Below, in pieces: positions 1 to 5,816 of a stretch of 64,000 bases of DNA. Within the stretch, counting starts at the first letter, position 1; every line of letters starts with the position of its first letter. The position numbers were made by a program, and so were the translations under genes. The notes beneath the pieces were generated by a model. The model made no database searches and was not told where the DNA came from. It worked only from the letters and a program-made list of their open reading frames with translations. Origin of the DNA: Aequorivita sp. UBA3180 (GTDB lineage: Bacteria > Bacteroidota > Bacteroidia > Flavobacteriales > Flavobacteriaceae); contig DEXQ01000007.1 of the NCBI GenBank assembly GCA_002364215.1, positions 263,260 through 327,259 on the forward strand. The letters run 5' to 3'.

Positions 1-748
1 TCTTCGGCAAACGGCTTTAATTGTACTTTTGGCGCAGATGGGCAGTTTTGTTCCTGCTTCAGCCGTAAGAATGGGTTGTGTTGATAAAATTTTTACACGG
101 GTAGGAGCTAGCGATAATATTTCGATGGGTGAATCTACTTTTATGGTTGAAATGAATGAAACGGCAAGTATTCTGAACAATCTTTCGGAACGGAGTTTGA
201 TTCTTTTAGATGAAATAGGCCGTGGAACCAGTACTTACGACGGAATTTCAATCGCTTGGGCCATCAGTGAATATCTGCACGAGCACCCTACCCGTGGCAA
301 AACGCTTTTTGCCACCCATTATCACGAACTGAATGAAATGACGGAAACATTTCCGCGAATAAAAAACTACAATGTTTCGGTAAAGGAATTGAAGAATACC
401 GTACTTTTTCTTCGGAAACTGGTTCCCGGCGGAAGCCACCACAGCTTCGGAATACACGTTGCAAAAATGGCCGGAATGCCGCAAGCAGTGCTTCAAAGAG
501 CAAATAAAATATTGAAAAGGCTTGAAAAGAGCCATGCTTCCGAAGAATTGACCGAAGAAATGAAAGCAGTTTCCAAAGAAGAAATGCAATTGAGCTTTTT
601 CAAACTCGACGATCCGCTACTGGAAGAACTTCGCGAAGAGATTTTAGACATTGATATTGATACACTTACGCCAGTAGAGGCTTTGATGAAACTCAACGAA
701 ATTCGGCGCATGTTGCAACGGAATGCAGCAGTTAAATTGAAAAAATAA
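1..748 (+). CDS. mutS: DNA mismatch repair protein MutS, C-terminal part (5' end outside the window)
   Basis: The reading frame is open from base 2, so the gene starts before the window; about 248 C-terminal residues are present. MutS binds mismatches and its ATPase domain signals to MutL. Visible are the end of the P-loop region (LRQTALIVLLAQMGSFVPA), the signature STFMVEMNETA, Walker B with LILLDEIGRGTSTYDG, the H-loop FATHYHEL, and a C-terminal helical tail. The Walker A GKS motif lies just outside. The ATPase domain is intact to the stop at 748. A Bacteroidetes-type promoter for the next gene, tRNA-Gly, starts about 30 bases after the stop. Identification is secure; the mismatch-binding domains cannot be seen. 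Confidence 0.97.
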   Translation, partial: LRQTALIVLLAQMGSFVPASAVRMGCVDKIFTRVGASDNISMGESTFMVEMNETASILNNLSERSLILLDEIGRGTSTYDGISIAWAISEYLHEHPTRGKTLFATHYHELNEMTETFPRIKNYNVSVKELKNTVLFLRKLVPGGSHHSFGIHVAKMAGMPQAVLQRANKILKRLEKSHASEELTEEMKAVSKEEMQLSFFKLDDPLLEELREEILDIDIDTLTPVEALMKLNEIRRMLQRNAAVKLKK

Positions 749-776
749 AATTCAGTAATAATTTATCAAAAAAGAC

Positions 777-806
777 TTTGCTTTTGAAGTAAAATTTTTA
801 AATTTG
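777..806 (+). promoter_or_regulatory. Bacteroidetes-type promoter of tRNA-Gly
   Basis: TTTG at 777-780, an 18-bp spacer and TAAATTTG at 799-806 match the Bacteroidetes primary sigma consensus (TTTG near -33, TAnnTTTG near -7). Transcription would start near 811-813, about 35 bases before the mature tRNA. Both boxes and the spacing fit, so this is one of the best promoter matches in the window. Confidence 0.75.
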
Positions 807-846
807 CTCCCGCTTTGAATGTGAAGCACCGTTCATTAAATATTCT

Positions 847-919
847 GCGAAAATAGCTCAGTTGGTAGAGCGCCACCTTGCCAAGGTGGAGGTCGCGGGT
901 TCGAATCCCGTTTTTCGCT
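847..919 (+). tRNA. tRNA-Gly (anticodon GCC)
   Basis: 73-nt cloverleaf. The 7-bp acceptor stem pairs GCGAAAA (847-853) with TTTTCGC (912-918), discriminator T919. The D-arm has AGCTCAGTTGGTAGAGC. The anticodon stem CCACC/GGTGG encloses loop TTGCCAA, giving GCC. The T-arm is GCGGG-TTCGAAT-CCCGT. The 3' CCA is not encoded. A hairpin terminator follows immediately. Confidence 0.96.
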
Positions 920-927
920 CAACCTTG

Positions 928-953
928 AATGCCGATGCAATTCGGCATTTTTT
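928..953 (+). terminator. Terminator after tRNA-Gly
   Basis: Inverted repeat AATGCCGA (928-935) / TCGGCATT (942-949) with a 6-nt loop, followed by a T run. It separates the two tRNA genes, so tRNA-Leu needs partial read-through or its own promoter; none is clear in 954-980. Confidence 0.85.
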
Positions 954-980
954 GTTAAGTCCGAGTTGTATAAAACAACT

Positions 981-1064
981 GCTCGAGTGGTGGAATTGGT
1001 AGACACGCCGGACTTAAAATCCTGTGACCATCTGGTCGTGCGGGTTCAAGTCCCGCCTCGAGTA
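981..1064 (+). tRNA. tRNA-Leu (anticodon TAA)
   Basis: Class II tRNA of 84 nt. The acceptor stem GCTCGAG (981-987) pairs with CTCGAGT (1057-1063) with a G-U first pair; discriminator A1064. The anticodon loop CTTAAAA gives TAA. A short variable arm (TGACCATCTGGTCG region) and the T-arm GCGGG-TTCAAGT-CCCGC are present. One non-Watson-Crick pair occurs in the anticodon stem. CCA is not encoded. Confidence 0.93.
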
Positions 1065-1067
1065 CTT

Positions 1068-1100
1068 AAAAGCTTCTTCGTTACTGAAGGAGCTTTTTTT
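1068..1100. terminator. Bidirectional terminator shared by tRNA-Leu and the convergent membrane-protein gene
   Basis: AAAAGCTTCTTC (1068-1079) and GAAGGAGCTTTT (1086-1097) form a 12-bp stem with one G-T pair, loop GTTACT, then a T run to 1100. On the minus strand the stop codon (1083-1081) of the membrane-protein gene lies in the loop, so the terminator is also the last coding codons of that gene. Confidence 0.8.
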
Positions 1101-1515
1101 GTGGGGTGAATTTTTTGTAGATATAACTTACTAGCATATTGCCCAACGGGAAGTAAATGGCAAAAAATAATGTCATGGCCAAGGTTACATTATATGGGGT
1201 GAACAATTGCGACAGCAGGTTGTTGGGATATACATAGGAGGTTTGAAATGTATAGCCGCAAAGTTCTAATAAACCTATTGCTAAAAGGCCATAACAATAC
1301 TGGTTGAAAAACGAATACTCTTTTATCAGTATTGACACAGGCACCATATACATAGCATAACAAGTAATTATTTGCCACCAATTCTCAAATCGAACAATTT
1401 CAAAATAAATTCCTATACTATTCATTACAATGCCTGTCATTAAATAGAGTGTGCTGTAAATGCACAATTCCATAAAGGAAACTTTTCTGAATTTTTCTAT
1501 TATGGTTTCTAGCAT
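1081..1515 (-). CDS. Small four-helix membrane protein of unknown function
   Basis: 144 residues from the ATG at 1515; an upstream extension to 1557 would be encoded by the terminator hairpin of the preceding gene, so I reject it. I do not recognise the family. Four hydrophobic stretches fit transmembrane helices, roughly residues 17-38, 46-64, 73-90 and 110-133, with short loops and a basic C-terminus (YKKFTPQKK). An amphipathic N-terminal helix (MLETIIEKFRKVS) precedes helix 1. The last residues (KLLQ) and stop overlap the tRNA-Leu terminator on the other strand. Function unknown; an inner-membrane location is likely. Confidence 0.6.
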   Translation of the reverse strand: MLETIIEKFRKVSFMELCIYSTLYLMTGIVMNSIGIYFEIVRFENWWQIITCYAMYMVPVSILIKEYSFFNQYCYGLLAIGLLELCGYTFQTSYVYPNNLLSQLFTPYNVTLAMTLFFAIYFPLGNMLVSYIYKKFTPQKKLLQ

Positions 1516-1543
1516 ATCTGATGTAATTGTGAATGCAAAATAA

Positions 1544-1573
1544 AAAAGCCCTTTCAAATTTGAAAGGGCTTTT
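1544..1573 (-). terminator. Palindromic terminator of the small lipoprotein gene
   Basis: A perfect 15-bp inverted repeat (AAAAGCCCTTTCAAA and its complement, 1544-1573) with A/T runs on both sides. It lies just downstream of the minus-strand lipoprotein at 1595-1837. The core AGCCCTTTC resembles that of the terminator at 35811-35840. Confidence 0.85.
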
Positions 1574-1594
1574 CATTTTTTTAGCAAAAAATGC

Positions 1595-1837
1595 TTATTG
1601 ACCGTCAGTAGCGTCTTTTACAGCTTCTTCAGTTTCATCAGCAGCATTCTCGATAGCGTCACCAGTTTCCTCAGCAGCTTCTTCTACAGCGTCACCAGCT
1701 TCTTCAATAGACTCCTCAGCGTTGTCCATCATAGTTTCAGCAGTCTCTTCTGCGTTTTCCTCAGTTTTAGTATCTCTGCAAGAGTAAACTGAAGCAACCA
1801 ATGCAAGAGCGGCAAGTGATAAAAATAATTTTTTCAT
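1595..1837 (-). CDS. Small acidic lipoprotein, S-C-R family (copy A)
   Basis: 80 residues: a lipoprotein signal peptide with lipobox VYSC (Cys20), mature start CRDTKTEEN, then about 55 residues of Glu/Ala/Asp-rich amphipathic repeats (patterns such as AEET, VEEAAEE, DAIENAADE) that should form an acidic helix. It shares the MKK start and S-C-R-[DE] lipobox context with three genes at 4860-5663. A -7 box (TACTTTTG, 1875-1868) lies upstream on the minus strand. No catalytic residues are seen. A role as envelope spacer, cation buffer or surface lipoprotein is possible but unproven. Confidence 0.75.
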   Translation of the reverse strand: MKKLFLSLAALALVASVYSCRDTKTEENAEETAETMMDNAEESIEEAGDAVEEAAEETGDAIENAADETEEAVKDATDGQ

Positions 1838-1889
1838 TGTTGAAATAGATTAGTGATTAATAGTGTGCAAAAGTAATTAAAAAATTAAT

Positions 1890-2657
1890 TCAAAACTTTT
1901 TTTCGGGTAAATATTTCCAATACCTTTTCGGAATATGTTTTATATGCAAACGCATATTCTTTCGGGAAGGTATATTACTGTTTTTAAAGTAAATGCCCCA
2001 CAGTTCCTGAAAATTTATTTCGTCAACTGTAAAATACGTGAGAGCTTTGGATGTGTTGTTCACTTCGGACGAAATTTCCAACTCAACCATCGCTACATTT
2101 TGAAGATTGTAGTAAATACCATACTTGCGTTTCAGATCATAAATTAGCCACTTTTGGTCTGCATATCTTTTTTTGAAATGTGCTGTATTCAGTGGTAAAA
2201 CATTGAAATCTGGTTCTATGGTCGCAAAATAAATACCGTCATTGGTTAGTCGAAAGCGCACAAAGGCATCCATTCTGTGTTTTTCACGATCTACTTTTTT
2301 TGCAACTTTTTCTATTTCAAGGATTGATGGGTCACTGTAATCATTTTCAATAGGAACTTCAGAAGAAAACGTACGTTTTATAAAGTTTAATATGGCAGTT
2401 TCAATTGTTGGAATTTCACTCAAGAAAGCTTTGTAGATTTTTCGCCTCCCTCTTGCCGAAAGTTTTTTTGAAAGCCCTTTCCAAACGCGTGTTGCTTTTA
2501 TTTTATCTGTTATAATTTCTTCTTCAGCATCAAAGAAATTTTGTTGTGAGTGCTCTCGCTTTTTAATGCAAACATTTGTTAGCTTGAACTCAAAAACATA
2601 AAAGATAGCGGAAAGAAGCCCATCGAAACTCCCGTCATAAATCAAAATGGTTTTCAT
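1890..2657 (-). CDS. DUF4130 (TIGR03915-type) putative DNA metabolism protein
   Basis: 255 residues. The start MKTILIYDGSFDGLLSAIF and the internal segment MDAFVRFRLTNDGIYFATIEPDFNVLP are hallmarks of the TIGR03915/DUF4130 family, whose members are encoded beside the TIGR03916 radical SAM protein; some homologues are fused to a family-4 uracil-DNA glycosylase. The biochemical activity is not established. The ATG overlaps the stop of the radical SAM gene (ATGA at 2657-2654), so the two are translationally coupled and probably work together. The C-terminal IPKRYWKYLPEK is also typical. Regulation is likely by the S24 repressor whose operators lie upstream of the pair. Confidence 0.88.
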   Translation of the reverse strand: MKTILIYDGSFDGLLSAIFYVFEFKLTNVCIKKREHSQQNFFDAEEEIITDKIKATRVWKGLSKKLSARGRRKIYKAFLSEIPTIETAILNFIKRTFSSEVPIENDYSDPSILEIEKVAKKVDREKHRMDAFVRFRLTNDGIYFATIEPDFNVLPLNTAHFKKRYADQKWLIYDLKRKYGIYYNLQNVAMVELEISSEVNNTSKALTYFTVDEINFQELWGIYFKNSNIPSRKNMRLHIKHIPKRYWKYLPEKKF

Positions 2658-3937
2658 TTGGGCAGTAAACTTTGATTATCAAACAAATTCAGCTGGGTAC
2701 TTAGTTCTTTTCTGAATTTGCTTTCGGAGCTATTCATTATCAATCCTTTTAATTGTGCGGCTGTTCTATCTTTTCCTTCAAAAATTCTGGAATCACAGGT
2801 TATGAAGTATTTTGCCCTATTCAGTGCGGCGCCAATTGATTTAAGGTTTTCCCAATTAAGTTTTCGATATCTGCGTGCACCAATAATTTTATGGACCGAT
2901 TTTACCCCAAGGCCCGGTACGCGAAGTAACATACGCATATCTGCCTTGTTTATATCAATTGGAAATTGGTCTAAATTGCGCAATGCCCAGCTTAACTTGG
3001 GGTCTATATCCGATTCCAGATTTGGATATTCGGTATTCAGCAATTCACGTACATCAAAACCATAAAACCGAAGGAGCCAATCTGTTTGGTAAAGTCTATT
3101 TTCACGTAAAAGCGGAACCGCAGTGCCGATAGAGGGTAAGCGATTGTCATAGCTTATGGGAACGTAGCCGGAGTAATAAACCCTTTTAAGATTAAATGAT
3201 TTATAAAAAAAAGCTGAAGTGTACATTATTTCAGCGTCGCTTTCACCGCTTGCGCCCACAATCATTTGGGTGCTTTGACCCGCCGGGGCATAGAGAGGGA
3301 CTTTTTTCAAAAGTTTTTTTTCATTTTTATATTGAATGATTTCATTCTTCACCTTTTCCATAGGTTTTATAAAATCTTTTTTGTTCTTTTCCGGCGCAAG
3401 TAATTTCAAACCTTTTTCTGTGGGAATTTCAATATTTATCGAAAGACGATCTGCATACAGGCCAGCTTCCCGCATCAATTCATCGCTTGCACCAGGAATG
3501 GACTTTAAGTGAATATATCCATTAAAATTCTCTTCCTCACGCAACTTTTTTGCAACCGCAATCAAACGTTCCATGGTATAATCTGAGTTTTTAAAAATTC
3601 CGCTGCTTAAAAAAAGGCCCTCAATGTAATTGCGCCTGTAAAAATTAATTGTCAAATCCACAACCTCCTGTACCTTAAAAGCTGCGCGCTTTATATCATT
3701 ACTTCTTCGCGTTACGCAATAAGCACAATCAAAAATGCAATGATTGGTAAGCAGAATTTTTAACAGCGAAACGCATCTACCGTCTTCCGTGTAGCTATGG
3801 CAGATGCCCATTCCGCTACTATTGCCCAGGCCGTTGTTTTTATTTTGTCTCTTGCTTCCGCTTGAGGAACAGGAAACATCATACTTTGCGGCATCGGCTA
3901 AAATGCTGAGTTTTTCATTTATTCGATTAAAATCCAT
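2654..3937 (-). CDS. Putative DNA modification/repair radical SAM protein (TIGR03916-type)
   Basis: 427 residues from the ATG at 3937; a longer frame to 3979 would start at TTG inside the operator array. The radical-SAM 4Fe-4S motif is C67-IFD-C71-AY-C74, preceded by a conserved Cys/Ser-rich segment (YDVSCSSSG, C46, C55). A helix-hairpin-helix-like element (MRMLLRVPGLGVKSVHKIIGAR) lies about 90 residues from the C-terminus, consistent with DNA binding. Known family members are annotated as DNA repair or modification, without a demonstrated reaction. It is co-translated with DUF4130. A minus-strand -7 box (TATTTTTG, 3965-3958) overlaps operators 1 and 2, so repression by the adjacent S24 protein is likely. 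Confidence 0.9.
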   Translation of the reverse strand: MDFNRINEKLSILADAAKYDVSCSSSGSKRQNKNNGLGNSSGMGICHSYTEDGRCVSLLKILLTNHCIFDCAYCVTRRSNDIKRAAFKVQEVVDLTINFYRRNYIEGLFLSSGIFKNSDYTMERLIAVAKKLREEENFNGYIHLKSIPGASDELMREAGLYADRLSINIEIPTEKGLKLLAPEKNKKDFIKPMEKVKNEIIQYKNEKKLLKKVPLYAPAGQSTQMIVGASGESDAEIMYTSAFFYKSFNLKRVYYSGYVPISYDNRLPSIGTAVPLLRENRLYQTDWLLRFYGFDVRELLNTEYPNLESDIDPKLSWALRNLDQFPIDINKADMRMLLRVPGLGVKSVHKIIGARRYRKLNWENLKSIGAALNRAKYFITCDSRIFEGKDRTAAQLKGLIMNSSESKFRKELSTQLNLFDNQSLLPK

Positions 3938-3944
3938 AGCAAAA

Positions 3945-4023
3945 TTTGGAGTATTGCCAAAAATAAGGAAATATTCCAAATTATATGGATATAGTCCAAA
4001 ATTTTATTTGGATATTTTCCAAA
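3945..4023. promoter_or_regulatory. Array of four palindromic operators between the repair genes and the S24 repressor
   Basis: Four 17-bp sites fit TTTGGA-N5-TCCAAA: 3945-3961 (TTTGGA gtatt GCCAAA), 3964-3980 (TAAGGA aatat TCCAAA), 3984-4000 (TATGGA tatag TCCAAA) and 4007-4023 (TTTGGA tattt TCCAAA). Starts are 19, 20 and 23 bp apart, about two helical turns. They fill the whole divergent intergenic region and overlap the -7 box of the radical SAM gene and the -33 box of the repressor gene. I infer that the S24 protein binds here, controlling both itself and the repair pair. Confidence 0.8.
3958..3965 (-). promoter_or_regulatory. -7 element of the radical SAM / DUF4130 operon
   Basis: CAAAAATA on the plus strand reads TATTTTTG (TAnnTTTG) on the minus strand. 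Transcription would start near 3952, about 15 bases before the ATG at 3937. It overlaps operators 1 and 2. No good -33 box is seen at normal distance, so it may be weak. Confidence 0.5.
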
Positions 4024-4037
4024 ATATTATATATTTG
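4007..4037 (+). promoter_or_regulatory. Promoter of the S24 repressor gene, inside operator 4
   Basis: TTTG (4007-4010), a 19-bp spacer and TATATTTG (4030-4037) match both Bacteroidetes promoter boxes. The -33 box is the left half of operator 4. The ATG at 4041 begins 3 bases after the -7 box, so the mRNA may be leaderless. Confidence 0.65.
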
Positions 4038-4040
4038 GGT

Positions 4041-4823
4041 ATGAAAACACAGCTACCCATTGAAGCGCAACGATTTAAGAAATTGCGTGAAGAACTTAGG
4101 CATACCCAGCAATCTTTCGCAGAATTGCTCGATATTGGCGCTACTACGGCTGATATTGAAAGAGGCAAGACCAAAATAACTGGAAAAGTGGTTATGGAGC
4201 TTATGGCCCAATTCAATATCAATCCCTTATGGATTTACGGTAAAAGTTTTGAAAAATATATAGACACTTCGCGTGGTGATGTAAGTCCGAAAGTTTTGAC
4301 AATAGATTCCACGGGAAATGATAGTATTTTATTGGTAAACCAGAAGGCAGCGGCAGGATACCCCAATAACATCCACGACACAGGTTGGTACCAAACCTTA
4401 CCCGCTTTCAATATACCTTTACCTGAATACAGAAATGCGTCTTATCGCGGTTTTCAAGTAGAGGGAGACAGTATGTTGCCAAACATAAAACCGAATGAGT
4501 GGGTGTTGGGCCGTGCTGTACCGAGTATAAATGAGGCGACTGATAGTAAGATTTATATTGTCGTGCTCAGGGATTCGGTTTTGGTGAAAAAACTTCAGAA
4601 AATTCCAAATAACCCCCAAAGCCTACGGCTTATTTCCTCAAATAATGAATATTTGCCAATAGATGTGAAAGTGACGGATATTCAGGAGCTCTGGATGGTA
4701 AACAGTAAGTTGACTTTTGGGGTCGATGAACCTTCGGAGAGTAATTTACTCCGTCAATTACAACAATCTATGGAAGAACTAAAAGCTCAAATGAGGGATA
4801 CTGTAGACAAAAAAACCGACTGA
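4041..4823 (+). CDS. XRE-HTH / S24 peptidase (LexA/CI-like) self-cleaving repressor
   Basis: 260 residues. An N-terminal HTH (about residues 10-60) is followed by a linker carrying an Ala-Gly cleavage site (QKAAAGYP, A105-G106) and an S24 peptidase fold with nucleophile S144 (VEGDSM) and general base K183/K184 (VLVKKLQ). The spacing is close to that of LexA. The C-terminal 30 residues form a probable coiled coil. Known relatives cleave themselves when RecA filaments form, so derepression on DNA damage is expected but inferred. I start at ATG 4041; the longer frame from 3804 runs through the operators and the radical SAM gene. Divergent from the repair pair, it probably regulates it and itself. 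Confidence 0.9.
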   Translation: MKTQLPIEAQRFKKLREELRHTQQSFAELLDIGATTADIERGKTKITGKVVMELMAQFNINPLWIYGKSFEKYIDTSRGDVSPKVLTIDSTGNDSILLVNQKAAAGYPNNIHDTGWYQTLPAFNIPLPEYRNASYRGFQVEGDSMLPNIKPNEWVLGRAVPSINEATDSKIYIVVLRDSVLVKKLQKIPNNPQSLRLISSNNEYLPIDVKVTDIQELWMVNSKLTFGVDEPSESNLLRQLQQSMEELKAQMRDTVDKKTD

Positions 4824-4839
4824 AAGAGTCAGTTTTTTT
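4814..4839 (+). terminator. Terminator of the S24 repressor gene
   Basis: AACCGACT / AGTCAGTT stem with one mismatch and loop GAAAG, followed by seven T. The TGA stop (4821-4823) is part of the hairpin. Confidence 0.75.
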
Positions 4840-4859
4840 ATGTTTTTTAAAATTGGGGG

Positions 4860-5111
4860 TTAATTATTTTCGTCAATCTTTATCTTAGTGTCCCCATCTT
4901 CATCTTTTTTAATTTTTACTTCCTTTTCATCGGTTTCCATTTTTATTTTGGTATCGCCGCCGTCTTCTTTAATTTTCACATCAGCACCCTCATCCTGCAT
5001 TTCTTGGATGATTGCTTCTTCTTCAGTTACTTCTTCTTTGTTTTCACGACAAGAAGTAAAACTGGCAGCTATAAAAGCTGTGCTCAAAATAAATAATGCT
5101 ACTTTTTTCAT
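4860..5111 (-). CDS. Small acidic lipoprotein, S-C-R family (copy B)
   Basis: 83 residues. The lipobox is FTSC (Cys21), the mature start CRENKEEVTEEE. The second half has an imperfect repeat of about 18 residues built on DTKIK and EVKIK units (VKIKED..DTKIKM, EVKIKKD..DTKIKI), alternating acidic and Lys-Ile-Lys, which suggests beta strands rather than the helix of copy A. K-E-E close to the lipidated Cys resembles the lipoprotein export signal known from Capnocytophaga. Third gene of a minus-strand run (copies D, C, B). Confidence 0.75.
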   Translation of the reverse strand: MKKVALFILSTAFIAASFTSCRENKEEVTEEEAIIQEMQDEGADVKIKEDGGDTKIKMETDEKEVKIKKDEDGDTKIKIDENN

Positions 5112-5156
5112 ATTTGTTGATTTTAAAAGTTAATTAGGCTGTTTTAAAGATTTCGT

Positions 5157-5408
5157 TTAAATATCATCTGTTCCACCGGTACCGGTATTTTCTTGAATTT
5201 CATTAACCCCTTCCTGAATGGTGTTTTCTACTGGGTCTGTGGCATCATCGTCGGTCATGTCTTTCACCTCATCTTCTACATCGTCCATAGCATCATTAAC
5301 ATCATCAACTACATCTTCAACATCGTCGGCTTTTTTATTTTCGCGACAGGAAGTGAACGTTGTGCCAAAGGTGAAAGTCAGCGCTAGTATTAAAATTAAT
5401 TTTTTCAT
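5157..5408 (-). CDS. Small acidic lipoprotein, S-C-R family (copy C)
   Basis: 83 residues. The lipobox is FTSC (Cys21), the mature start CRENKKADDVEDVVDD, followed by Asp/Val/Met helical repeats (DVxDxMDDVEDEV) and a Gly/Thr-rich tail. The first four mature residues CREN are identical to copy B. The spacing is 45 bases to copy B and 30 bases to copy D, consistent with one transcript. Function unknown; K-A-D-D after the Cys may be a surface-export signal. Confidence 0.75.
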   Translation of the reverse strand: MKKLILILALTFTFGTTFTSCRENKKADDVEDVVDDVNDAMDDVEDEVKDMTDDDATDPVENTIQEGVNEIQENTGTGGTDDI

Positions 5409-5438
5409 AATATAGAGTTTTATGGTTAATGTTTTATT

Positions 5439-5663
5439 TTAATCATCGTTGCCGATGTCTTCAATTTTCTTGTCAATTTCTTCATTTACCTCTTTGTCCA
5501 CTTCTTTAGCAGCCCTTTCAAGTATTCCCTCATTTTCATCAGAAGTTTCTGGTTCAACTTCAACTTCAACTTCTCTGATTACTTCCTTGGTTTCGGTCTT
5601 TTGCTCACGACACGAACCAAAGGCTAGTGAAACTAATGCTAATACAATAAAAAGTTTTTTCAT
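5439..5663 (-). CDS. Small acidic lipoprotein, S-C-R family (copy D)
   Basis: 74 residues. The lipobox is FGSC (Cys18), the mature start CREQKTETKEV, then a Val/Glu-rich stretch (EVEVEVEPE) and a charged helix (ERAAKEVDKEVNEEIDKKIEDI). It is the first gene of the D-C-B run. A -7 box TAGCTTTG lies on the minus strand at 5697-5690, about 27 bases upstream of the ATG. No enzymatic motif is seen. Confidence 0.72.
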   Translation of the reverse strand: MKKLFIVLALVSLAFGSCREQKTETKEVIREVEVEVEPETSDENEGILERAAKEVDKEVNEEIDKKIEDIGNDD

Positions 5664-5689
5664 AATTAGATTGTTTTTAATTGTTAAAA

Positions 5690-5697
5690 CAAAGCTA
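5690..5697 (-). promoter_or_regulatory. -7 element of the lipoprotein D-C-B operon
   Basis: TAGCTTTG on the minus strand fits TAnnTTTG; the start of transcription would be near 5684, giving a leader of about 20 bases. No clear -33 box is seen. Confidence 0.45.
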
Positions 5698-5816
5698 GCT
5701 TTTTAAAATTGTGAAATGTATAATTATATACTAAAAATTGTGAAAATAGTATTAATTCAGTGAAATGTATTTTAAAAATGAATTGATTTTCTTAAAAATA
5801 TCAGTTTTAAGTGTTT

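Noticed and set aside
847..1064. tRNA pair as an integration site for the neighbouring repair and lipoprotein genes
   Set aside because: No duplicated tRNA 3' end, integrase or phage gene was seen in 1.1-5.7 kb.
3945..4023. Short repeated units that might be a CRISPR array
   Set aside because: The units are 17-bp palindromes only 19-23 bp apart, with 2-6 bp between them; there is no room for spacers and no cas gene. They fit operators.
3804..4040. N-terminal extension of the S24 repressor
   Set aside because: It would be encoded across the operators and antisense to the radical SAM gene; the HTH begins normally from the ATG at 4041.
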